This document shows positions 1 to 12,264 of a DNA stretch of 64,000 bases, in pieces. Numbering within the stretch: the stretch's first letter is position 1; every line of letters starts with the position of its first letter. This stretch comes from Amaranthus tricolor (Eukaryota > Streptophyta > Magnoliopsida > Caryophyllales > Amaranthaceae). The position numbers and the translations under genes are program-made. The stretch spans positions 9,377,485-9,441,484 of the forward strand of contig NC_080058.1 of NCBI RefSeq assembly GCF_026212465.1. Direction: 5' to 3'. The notes under the pieces were generated by a model. It saw only the letters and a program-made list of their open reading frames with translations, was not told the DNA's origin and did no database searches.

Positions 1-1599
1 CTAATCTAATTTAAACATTTATATAACCTACAATATGTTAGAAAAACTCTACGACAAGTTATACTTATTTTCCAAGCAAAGCCCACAAAACTGAAAAATG
101 AAACTTTGGGTATGTACAAACACTCTCGAATGAGCCATATGGCTGCTCAAACGAGCCATGTAGTTGCTCGAACGAGCAGCTTCCTTAGTGCATTCACTGC
201 TTGCTGCGTGCATTTGTGCCTCATTCAAGACACCCTCTGTAACACCTCCATATTAGGTTTAATTCAAAAACACATTTTAAAGGAAAAAATGAATCAAAAC
301 TACTCTTGAAGCGTACCACCACATCTATTTCTAAGAAATAATGTAAGGCTAAATAACTATAAAATTACTTAATCAAATCTAACAACTAAAAAATTCTTGC
401 AACAAAAAGTGAAATTTTAACTAGACATGACTATTAATAACTAAACTAATTTTCTATGTGAATTTCACTACACGATTCCCAAGCAATTAATAACCTGCAT
501 ATACAATAGTGATACTTATCTCATCAGTCCAAGCATCTAATTCATTTATTACCGCTTTAAATTATCTATCTGTAATAAATCTCGAAGCATAATCTACTTC
601 ATCAACACCATATTCCTACAAGATATCCTGCATTAATTAAAAAATTAACTTTTCAAAATAAAAAAAAAACATTTTTTTAAAATAAAGAAAAAACATTTAT
701 GCGGCACATTTGTGCGACGTGCAATTTATTTAGAATTACAAAATTGAATGATACTCTTGAATATGCTTACTTATAAAATAAGATTATGTCTCTTATTTAT
801 TAATTTTTAACTTGAAAGTATATTATTTTATCATGTAGATATCGAATTCATAGACAAAGATTAATAGGAGGGTACATTATTACGGGATGTAATTTTAATG
901 TCCATTTAATTAATTAGGGTCATCCCATCAATATTATGTGCTAAGTGATAATGTGTATAAATGAGATACATGATTTTGTTTCTTTATTAATCTTTATATA
1001 TTTATCATTTAAATTATGTTGCATCGGTACTATTTTACGCAAGAAAGACAAGGGAGAAACTACCAAAATCAAAAAATTGATTAAGTTCAACTACATCCCG
1101 TAAAATACTTAAGTTTGAAAATAATTTAAGAAAATAATATATATTTGAAATGAAAAAAATCAAAGTTTTTATAATATAACATCACATAAATCAATTAATT
1201 AATTTAATGTTGAATAATGACAAACACATATCTAATTTATTTTTTTTTTAATATGGAAGGGAATGAGAATGCCAGTAGGCCGAGGCTTTACCCTCATACC
1301 TACTTCATCAAGAGATCGTCATCTCAAATAATTCAAGACCAACAGAGTAGTCTCATGTAACCCTAGTATGCACACCCCTCCTACTTGGATCACAATATAT
1401 AGAATGAAAATCAGACATCGTATCAAGTATCAAAAAAAAAACTTGTCAACAACTATACTAATCAAACATGGCAACCTATTCAACACCCTTATACTTGGAT
1501 CACAACAAATATAAGTGCTTTATTTCCATCATGTATTCACTTTAAGTGATTTAGTATATTTTAGTAATAAGCCATGAGCACACAATCATGTAACCAAAC
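1..1599. other. AT-rich stretch without a recognisable gene
   Basis: No splice-supported or long reading frame was found. Bases 110-180 carry several GCTCGA/CGAGC motifs like those in the LTRs near 3.6-4.9 kb, so this may be the edge of an LTR fragment. Bases 1255-1400 are less AT-rich than their surroundings, but no family was recognised. Confidence 0.5.

Positions 1600-1979
<380 letters not shown>

Positions 1980-2056
<77 letters not shown>
1980..2056. repeat. (TA)n microsatellite
   Basis: A run of alternating TA with one or two T insertions near its right end. It directly abuts the inverted-repeat element that follows. Confidence 0.95.
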
Positions 2057-3562
<1,506 letters not shown>

Positions 3563-5050
3563 TGTTGAGAATAATGTGACTTGAGTGCACAATTAATGTA
3601 TGTATTCGTATGTGACTTATGGGATGGAATCCTATGGACTAACTTAATGGGTGAATTAAGTTAGTAACTTAGTGTTTGTGATTAATGATGATGTTTAAAT
3701 TGTGGATTAATTCTTAAAGTAATAGAGGTATTTTAGTATGAGTTAATCACAGATGTTATGGGACTTAATGAAAAAGTGCAAAAGTTTAATTGAAGATACT
3801 TTACTATGCTCAGTCGAGCAAAATTGTCAGAAAGCCCACTGGAGGACGCTCGACCAAACCACTCGATCGAGCGAGCTCCTGAGTGGGTCGAGCGAACAAA
3901 CAAAATACTTCCAGTAGCTTCTTGTAGCCCGGTCGACCAGGTCGCTCGACCGAGTAAGCCTCTTTTTTGGTCAAGCAGACCTTCTAACGGTTCCTTGGAT
4001 GCTGTTTTTACTCTTCAAGTCTTCGGAGTTGTTTCAATGTTATTAATTCATAACTTTAATGGATTGAATGTTGGTGAAAACGACGATGTATTAGAGTTCG
4101 AACAATGTGTTTCAGACTCTAATATTGCCAGGATTGAGTGTATGAGGTTTTGTGACAAACAAATTACGCTATCAACGATATCAATGTTTGTAGGAGAAAA
4201 TAATGCAATAAAATGACACAAAGATTTAACGAGGTTCACCCATCTAAGGCTACATCCTCCGGTGTGTAGTATCTCTTATATTATCAAAAGGAGTTCAAAG
4301 AACTCTCAAATATGGAGAATTACAATAGAGAAGAGATATAGACTAGTGTATGGCTTGGGGTGTATTTTGTGGATGATATTGATGTGTGAATATGAGAGCT
4401 CTATATATAGTACTAGGTACATGAATGTCAATAGCTCACTTGAATACATAGTTAATATAGAGTAATGAATAATATGAAATAACTCCAAGGACTTGAAAGG
4501 TCGAAAAACAGCATCCCATGCACATCAGAGGATCCGCTCGACCGGAACAGGGAGCTCGCTTGGTCGAGCTGCTCGGTCGAGCGAGTATCAGCTACATTTT
4601 GGAGCATTCTGTCTGACCGCTCGACCTACCAATATGGCTTGCTCGGTCGAGGGGTAGGTCGAGCGACCTCTCTGCTTCCTTTGTCAGAATTCTGATCGAG
4701 CTACCATAAAACAAATCCTTTCTACTTCTTCATTAATCTTCATTAACACCAATAATTCTCATGAATACTCTTCACATAATTACACTCTTTTGGATTCCAC
4801 AAACCAAGAGTCACACACATGAATACACATTTTAATTGTGCACTTAAGTCACACTAATCATAACAGTTGGTTAGTGCAATCTCTTCTATAAATAGAAAGC
4901 TCATTTGTTCATCCAAACACATCAAACACAAATGCCTAAACACATAGCTTTTATTATCCTCTTACTCAATTGTAATACTTTATTTGTAAGAGCAGTTTTA
5001 CTCCATTGAACAACTTTTTGACCAACTACTCCAAAATAACTTTCCTACAG
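3563..5050 (+). mobile_element. LTR fragment (outer) interrupted by a second LTR
   Basis: The sequence begins TGTTGAGAATAATGTGACTT, carries several GGTCGAGCG-type motifs at 3810-3990, and resumes after 4870 with a TATA box (TATAAATA near 4889). It is collinear with the reverse-strand LTR inserted at 4075-4865: both share GTGACTT-AGTGCACAATT at the start and GGATGCTGTTTTT further in. The two are therefore related LTR families. The right border near 5050 is approximate, since no primer-binding site or target duplication was found. The frame at 3806-4216 is LTR sequence, not a gene. Confidence 0.65.
4075..4865 (-). mobile_element. Solo LTR nested in an LTR, with 5-bp target duplication
   Basis: Read on the minus strand it starts TGTTATGATTAGTGTGACTT and ends in TTTTCA, the usual TG...CA. 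GTTGG flanks it exactly at 4070-4074 and 4866-4870, a perfect target-site duplication. A TATA-like TATATATAG lies near 4404. No internal coding region remains, so it is a solo LTR left by recombination between the two LTRs of an element. Its host sequence is a related LTR in the opposite orientation. Confidence 0.88.
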
Positions 5051-5819
5051 TACGAGGGTGAGGCCAAGGACATGTTAAAACTGAATGTCAAGGAAAGTTT
5101 AGTTCTTAAGATTCATGTCTAAGGCTTGGCTTCCAGTCTGGGTTTTGCTAAAACTCTGTAATGCCCCAATCAAGCACGAAGATGGATTGGAGAATCATAA
5201 TAGGAAGCTTGGGAATTAAAGATACAAGGGGCTACGAAGAAACTGTAAGTTCCAAGTATCACTCTTTTCTCTGGTTGATTATTTTAAATTATATAATTTA
5301 CGAATTACAACTTTAGAATTTAGTACTTTTAATTTTAATATTTATTATTTTAAATTAGAGTCATTAAAGTATTTAAATTTATAGATTCAGGTCAAAACAC
5401 AAAGTTTCTATTTTAGAAAACGAAATTTTAGATTGTAAAGCTTTTAAAATTTTTATTTATCTTTTTTTATTTTATTTACTTTATTAATATTTTTTTTTCG
5501 GATAATTTATATGATTAGAAATTTTTAACATAAAAAATATCTTATTTATTGGGGATAATGTAATAATAATTTGAACAATTAAGCACCTTTAAACCCAAAT
5601 GCAGATTGCAGACTAATAGACTATGAGGTGAGTGGCAACCCACATAAGTAATTCACAATCCAAGAAAATCAGAGTCTTCAAACATTGCCACGTATTCTCC
5701 CGCCTTCCTTCTCCCTCCACCCTTATTTTGGCGGGTGTCAAAATTACTGCCTTTTCTGTTTTTATAGTTCTGCATCTGCTCTTTTCAAAACTAGCTGCAT
5801 ACAAAAATAAACTTAAATA
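5051..5819. other. Intergenic DNA
   Basis: No gene was found. Bases 5280-5580 are very AT-rich. Bases 5610-5800 hold overlapping short frames on both strands without codon structure or known motifs. Confidence 0.45.
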
Positions 5820-6187
5820 TTTCTCCCTTCAATCTTTTTGATCTTCCACGTTATAATGGGTAGTTTTAAAAGTTCTTTCACTTTAGAATACTTTCTATTT
5901 TTAGAAAATTATTATCCCACTTTACCCCTTAAAACCCCATTTCCTTTTAATGTACCTCTTTTCTTTTATTTATAATTATTTTCTCTCTCATACTTTCAAT
6001 ACAATCATTACTTCACATTACTATTTAATTAAAATAATACACACTACAACCTTATACTTCCAATATAATCATTACTTCATACTACTATTTAATTAAAATA
6101 ATACTCACTGCAACACAAAGTAGCTATCTTTCTTAATATGTGTGAAAAACCCAAAGTAGAAGTGGAAGATAAAAAAAACGGAGGGAA
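5820..6187. mobile_element. Stowaway-like MITE
   Basis: The left end reads TTTCTCCCTTCAATC and the reverse complement of the right end reads TTCCCTCCGTTTTTT. Both continue into ATCTTCCAC, with TA on each side. CTCCCTCCGT is the classic terminal sequence of Stowaway elements. Two near-identical 60-bp blocks (ATCATTACTTC...AAAATAATAC) are repeated in tandem in the interior near 6000-6110. No protein is coded. Confidence 0.75.
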
Positions 6188-6371
6188 TAATAATTTTATT
6201 TATTTTTAACCTTTAAAATCTTAAATGATAGATAATTAGAAATTATGAAAAATTTATATTAATAAATAATAATTTTTATTTTAAATGATAACTCAAAAAA
6301 AAATAGAATTACTACTATGAACAGAAGAGAGTAGTTATACTCATCTGTCCATTCACTCGTAGTATTATTTT

Positions 6372-6791
6372 GAAAATTTGAAAAAGTTGAGCGAAAAAAT
6401 AAAAAAAATTAATCAAATAAGCGATAAATTAAACTTTTCCCAAAAGTAAGCGTCCAAACCCCAAAGCTGTGCTTTGGAGCTGTTCGCAGTTAGTAACTGC
6501 GAACAGGTCAAAAAAGACAAAATAGCTGTTCGCAGTTAGTAACTGCAAACAGCTATTTTGTCTTTTTGCTGTTCGCAGTCTAACTGCGAACAGTTATTTT
6601 GTGTTTTTTGAACTTTTCGCAGTTACCAACTGCGAACAGCTAGTTTGTCTTATATGCTGTTCGCAGTTACTAACTGCGAACAGCTCCAAAGCACAGCTTT
6701 GGAGTTTGGACGCTTACTTTTGGAATTTGTTTAAGATTTCGCTTATTTAATTACTTTTTTTTATTTTTTCGCTCAACAATTTCAAAAATTC
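6372..6791. mobile_element. MULE-derived MITE with five internal palindromes
   Basis: A 420-bp foldback element flanked by a perfect 9-bp duplication, TATTATTTT (6363-6371 and 6792-6800), which is the Mutator signature. Its inverted ends share GTTGAGCGAAAAAAT. The interior carries five copies of a palindrome close to TTCGCAGTTAGTAACTGCGA, between about 6482 and 6684. The same palindrome lies in the ends of the Mutator-like element at 39997-44573, so this MITE is a non-autonomous member of that family. Confidence 0.9.
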
Positions 6792-6800
6792 TATTATTTT

Positions 6801-7681
6801 CTCTATCCATTCTATATTAACCCACATTAACTATGTTAATGCAAGTTATGTTAGTATGTATCAGAGCTTTTCATTTATTTTTTTCTAATTTATTATACTT
6901 GTCATAACTTTTTTCATTTGTTTTAAATTATTTATTGTATTAGAGTACTATATTTGACAATTAAAAAAAAAAAAAAAACTATGTGTGCACCTATTTATCT
7001 CTATTTTTTGTAATTTTATATCTTACTAAATTTTAAAATTATCTTAATAATTAAAATGATTTTTTAACGTAAAATATAAATGATACAAACTTTCACCGAC
7101 CCTCCTACAATATACCAAGTTTTAATCAACAATCAATGATACCGACTTATACCTAACTTTTGTTTTTATAGTTTATTCGACAAAAAAAATAATTAAACAA
7201 AAGTTAGTAAAGAATTATATTATGAAAAAGCTTAATTTGGTATCATTCACAATTAATAAAAATTATATTATTACTAAAAAATCAACAAAAATTAATATTA
7301 TCTAAAAATAATTTTTTCTATATAAAATTGTTTTATAACAAGAAAATCAGAACAGCAGAAGTATAAGTGGGGTTCACCGTTCACCACCTTAGTGTTCTGA
7401 TTTTCTCTAGAACTTTGCGCCTTCACCGAGCTCCAATATATGTCGGTTTTTCTCCTCTCTCATTTTCCTTATTTTACTCCTCTAATCAAACCCAGATAAC
7501 ATTTTATTTCCTCTGTTTATATCTAGATTTCCCACAAAGGGTATGTAGTTTATAATCCTTTGTTCCTAAACCTTGCTATATCTAATGAACTGAATTTACT
7601 CAATTATTTGATCAAATACCCATCTCTTTTTTTCTTTTTCTTTTCTAAAATTCTTTATAAATCAGAATCAAAGTTGGGGAA
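6801..7681 (+). promoter_or_regulatory. Upstream region and probable 5' leader of the GATA gene
   Basis: AT-rich DNA leading into a more balanced stretch from about 7345 that probably contains the transcribed leader. The start site cannot be placed. The MULE-type MITE ends about 0.9 kb upstream of the start codon, so its palindromes lie within promoter range. Confidence 0.4.
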
Positions 7682-8155
7682 ATGAATGAGGGGAAGAAGT
7701 ATTGCGCTGATTGCAAGACCACAAAAACTCCTTTATGGAGGAGTGGTCCTTATGGTCCCAGGGTATAACATAATACCTAACCCAAATTCATTCCATCTTT
7801 CTTTTTTTTTTTTTTGTTGATTATTCTGTTTTCTTTTTTTGATACTCTGTTTTTTGGGTGGCAGTCACTGTGTAATGCTTGTGGAATCAGATACAGAAAA
7901 AGAAAGATGGCAGAAGACAAGGAACCCAGTTCAGGAATCAGGAGGAGAGATGATTATAATGATGATAATCAAATGAATGAATCAATGAAGATAAGATGTA
8001 GTAGTTACACTGATTATTCATCTTCTTCTTCGTCTTGTTCACCATTGAAGAAACAGAGGAGTAATAATGGAAATATTATTAGTAGAAATTTGGGGGAGGT
8101 GGAGCAAGCTGCTGTGTTGCTTATGTCTATGGCTTGTGATTCTATTTTTGCTTAA
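7682..8155 (+). CDS. LLM-domain B-GATA transcription factor (GATA15/16/17-like)
   Basis: Two exons, 7682-7762 and 7865-8155, joined by a GT-AG intron of 102 bp, give 123 residues. The GATA zinc finger lies at residues 8-33 with the pattern C-X2-C-X18-C-X2-C (CADC ... CNAC), the plant class-B spacing. A basic tail (YRKRK) follows. The intron falls inside the finger at PYGPR/SLCNAC, as in many plant GATA genes. Near the C terminus VLLM (LLM at 112-114) matches the leucine-leucine-methionine motif that defines LLM-domain B-GATAs, which act in greening, germination and flowering control. The length fits the short GATA15/16/17 group, not the longer GNC/GNL proteins. The middle is Ser-rich and low complexity. 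The start is the first ATG before the finger. It binds GATA motifs in the nucleus; exact orthology is not resolved. Confidence 0.93.
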
Positions 8156-8382
8156 TTTGAATGAATTGTTTTAGGGGATTAGGGTTTGACCACATTAATT
8201 AATTGTGTTTTTAGATTAGTGATGATGAGTATGTACGAGATGAAATGGCTAGGGTTTTTTGATTTGGTGGGTGTTTTTTTGGGATGTTTTTATTGGAGTA
8301 AAGGGTTTATAAGAATATTGGAGAGAAGGAAAATCATATTTTGTTTCACTATTATCGATTTTCATATCATTTTTTTCTTCTC

Positions 8383-8421
<39 letters not shown>
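8383..8421. repeat. (AAT)n microsatellite
   Basis: About thirteen AAT/TAA units in the 3' flank of the GATA gene, probably within or just past its 3' untranslated region. It would make a length-variable marker. Confidence 0.95.
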
Positions 8422-8424
<3 letters not shown>

Positions 8425-9015
8425 TTGTTGAAATGTGTAGAATAGTTTGAAAGAAAAAAATGGAAGTGATAGGAGAATTGAAAGTTTTAGGCCTTTTGCA
8501 ATGTTTGGAGTTGTAATTATTTGGGTCGTTTATTGTAAATTTTGTAATTATTAAGTTTGTTAACAATTTGGTTACACTTCATTTGCTGTATTCGTTTTAG
8601 TCATCTTACTACATTAAATTTGATGTTTCTCATTTTCTAACCTTAGATTGAAACACCAAATCAGAGTTTATCACCGTTAAACACACTAAAATTCAAACAC
8701 TAACTGTCTATTTAGTTACTGGTATTAAATGGTAGTAATTAGAATGACTTATAGTGTAAAATTTCATCCAAAGTTTCATATTATTCTACGATAATAAACT
8801 TTGCACTGGAATGAATTTGATCAAGAAAATATGAGATAATTGTAGTTGGACAAATATGACCATTAAGGCAATAAAGTGATTTTTCAACAAAATTTCCATT
8901 GCCCCTATTTATTACTATGTACTAAATGGGCCGTGAGTGCTAAATGTTTTTGAATGTTCGAATAAAAACTGCTGGGGGAAGTGGAAGTTTCAATTCTTGT
9001 AATATTGGAGATGAC

Positions 9016-10245
9016 TAGACTGGGTCGGGTATGAGTTGGGCTGGGCTCAACTATAAACAGGTTGGGCCGGGTCGGATCCTACAAAATAAGAAACAGACTT
9101 TATGGCCCAGTCCGATCCGACCCAACCCATTTATATTAATTCTTCAGATTAGTAAGAAATTGGATGATACTTATTGTAATCATAAAATAATTATAGCTAG
9201 TTTATAATAAACTGACAAAAATAATCCAATGCATCTAGCAATAAATGAAGCAGTTAAATTATAAGAAACTTACACAAGTGTATTATAATTAATACATTCT
9301 GTATTACTACTCTCAAATTATTTACTTAACTAAAATTAATCAAACACCATAAACAAGACAAAACAAAACTTGAGGGCCATTCATAAACAAAGAAACTTTA
9401 TGAAAAGAACCTCAAACTTTATGTAATATTGTACTAATGTCGTTGTGCCCTTCTCTCTTGATGACCGCCTTCAATGGTGGGTTCATCTGTAGCCAATGAT
9501 TTCTCTTAAGTCTTGCCAACATTAATATGGTCTTCTTTTTCTTATTTTCCTTCCTTTTTTATTATTTGGGCGTTAAGTCTATAATTATTTTTCCTCCTTT
9601 TTGATAAATATTTCCGTTCAGTTAATTTGACGCGAGAGAAGATGAGATTGAGATTCGTGAAAGATTAATTGAAGGTTTACTAATGTGAAATTATATAAAT
9701 TAAATTCTAGGGTTTATAGTTTGGGGGAGTTGTTAAGATTTATGATTTAGGGAAATTTTTAGGGGAGAAAGATGAGAGAGGTTGAGGGGAAATGATAAGA
9801 GAGTTAAAGAAAAGTTGCTGAAGATAAACATTTAGCAGCCCATTTTATGTTACTTGGTATAGCCCGTTTAGAACCCTTATTTAAAACCATTTAACCCTCT
9901 CATTTTCAAGTTCTATAATGTCTGGAAATCATAATTTTATTTGAAAATTTAAAATTGATAAATTTATTGTTTGGTAAATAAAAAAAATTTTAAATTTGAA
10001 TTTGGATCAAATCCTTACCATTGTTTTTAAAAGTAGTTAAAGTTGAAAATTTGAAAATAACTATTCAAACCTCAACATTCTTAAAAATTTCATAATTGAA
10101 ATCCATAATTTAAAATAAAATACTTGTTCCCAAAATAAGGTTAATTTTCAGCCCAACCCATTTTGAGCTCGCCTCATTTAAAACCCTTATTTTGAAGGGT
10201 TGGATCAAGGGCCCCAATAAATATCCAACCCAATGCACAGCTCTA
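9016..10245. mobile_element. Non-autonomous hAT element with perfect 8-bp target duplication
   Basis: A 1230-bp insertion flanked by GAGATGAC at 9008-9015 and 10246-10253. The left end starts TAGACTGGGTCGGG. The reverse complement of the right end starts TAGAGCTGTGCATTGGGTTG. The ends are rich in GGGTCGG / CCCAACCC motifs, typical of hAT subterminal repeats. No transposase remains in the interior, so it must have been moved by a relative. Confidence 0.87.
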
Positions 10246-10253
10246 GAGATGAC

Positions 10254-12180
10254 TTTGATCATCTAATATATTTTATGCTTTGTCTTGCACTTAGGAGGAT
10301 GATGTGTGTGCAAAAAAGTAAAAAGGCTTGAGGTTCAGATCACTCTATGAAGATCAAAGGGAATGTTTTGAAATGCCTTGGTAAGGCAAGAGATGTCTGG
10401 AACAACTCAATAGAGTGCTCATGAAGGCTTATGTTCATGCCTTGAGTGAGGAAGGGTGAAGTTAGGAATTTAAGTTAGGGGGTCGAATATCGATTAGCAA
10501 AAAAAATTTAGCGGAATGATCGATATAGTATCAATGTAATTAGTTCATGATTGTGTTCAAGAGCATAAGAACTAATACCATATTATCCAAGTCATTTCTT
10601 GCAAAATTAAGTAATAAAAAATTTTCATTACAATTAAATAAGATTTGTTAGCAAAAATTAATCTCTATTATACAAAAATATACTTTTTAGAGTAAAAAAC
10701 AACATGACAACCAAAAATATAAATTTTAAATTATATATTTTTTTGATAAACTTTAACTGAAAGTAAAGGGTTGTACAAGATTTTTTCCATAACATTGCAG
10801 TTCTGCAAGTAATTGTGAATTATAAGTTTTTGTTACTTTATTAATCAGTATTAAATATTATGCACTTATTATTGAATGTAACATCCTATTAGACTTGAAG
10901 AGAAAAAATAATTACTCAATTTATAAAAAACAATAGATGACATTACAGTAAGCAATTTGATCAATTATTAATTTCTCTATCATAAAATACAAGCAATATT
11001 TGGTATTATGGTAAAAATATATAATTATTTAAAAATATCTTTGACCATTTCACATAAATATATGCAATCTTGCAACGGTCAAAATCTAATTATTTAACAA
11101 TAAAAGCCAAAGTATTAAATACAAGGATAAAAAAGAGTATTAGTTTTTAAACAAAATTCATATTTACATAAAATTATGTTGGAAAATTATTGGTACCCCT
11201 CAGTTTTGGCTTTTTATCAATGGTACCCCTAAGTTTTTTTTATTATCAATGGTATCCTTGTTTATTGAGCGTCTTACAACCGTAATCTTTTTTAAGCCTA
11301 TTAATATCTATACCATTTATTCATTTAAGCATACTAAAAACCACTTCATCTAATTAAAACAACAACTTCAGCATACTAAAACACCAACATCATCAAACTA
11401 GAACATCAACTTCAGGCTTCAGCATACTAAATTACCAACTTTAGCAAATTAAAACACCAACTTGAGCATAATAAAACACCAATTTCAGCATATAAAAACA
11501 TCAACTTTAAAATACAAACTTCAATATACTAAACACCAACTTCAGCTTACTAGAACACCAACTTTTGCATATTAAAATATTTTTATTATAAGTATTATTT
11601 ACAACATAACAACTTATTATGCTGAAATAACAAGAGATTACACTAACCCGCAACTTCTTTAAAGAAATGAAATTCGACTGATGATTTGAAGAAAAATCGA
11701 CAAAAAACTTATCTTAATGATTTCATGAAAATGACGGAATTGTGTTAAAATAAGAAAATGACAGAGAATTTTACAATGATTTGAAGGAAATAGAGAAGTT
11801 AAGAAATATAGACAGTTACTATATTATTTGAAGACAACGCGTATTCTAAAAAATGAATCTTTATTTTCTTATTTTTTAAAATTAAACCAATTATCACAAA
11901 ATTTTAAATTTCCTTTAAAAGTGCAAATTATCACAAAACGTAGAAATGTAATTATTTTTCTCTATATTTCAACTAAAAAATATTGTAGAACTTGAAAAAT
12001 GAAATACATGTAGAAATTCCTATCAAACTAACTCTTAACGGTGGGGCTAATCCGGCAATCCAATCGCTGAGGAATTCTTTGCTTGTTTCTAAGTCCTGGT
12101 TTCTGAAAACATTTGCTTACCCCGCATAGCTTCTCTTCTTGCTCTTCTTGCTCTTCTTGCTATATAATCATTGTTAATTC
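10254..12180. other. Intergenic DNA with one minisatellite
   Basis: No gene was recognised. Bases 11185-11260 contain repeated GGTACCCCT motifs and look like a transposon end, but no partner end was found. The minisatellite at 11331-11580 is listed separately. Confidence 0.45.
11331..11580 (+). repeat. Degenerate ~22-bp minisatellite
   Basis: Around ten imperfect copies of a unit like ACACCAACTTCAGCATACTA run head to tail. Copies differ by substitutions and small length changes. No open frame runs through them. Confidence 0.75.
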
Positions 12181-12233
12181 CTTTAATGATTCAACAAATG
12201 CAGATTCTCATTTCAGTTAATTTCAAGGCACGT

Positions 12234-12264
<31 letters not shown>

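Noticed and set aside
3806..4239. Overlapping frames of 136 and 63 residues
   Set aside because: They fall across two LTRs (3563 onward and 4075-4865) and cross an insertion border, so they cannot be a host gene.
6480..6690. Regularly spaced palindromes resembling a CRISPR array
   Set aside because: The sequence is plant DNA, the spacers are not unique variable segments, and the block is bounded by a 9-bp MULE duplication.
8186..8566. Frames downstream of the GATA stop on both strands
   Set aside because: They run into the AAT microsatellite (poly-Asn or poly-Ile) and show no gene features; they are 3' flank.
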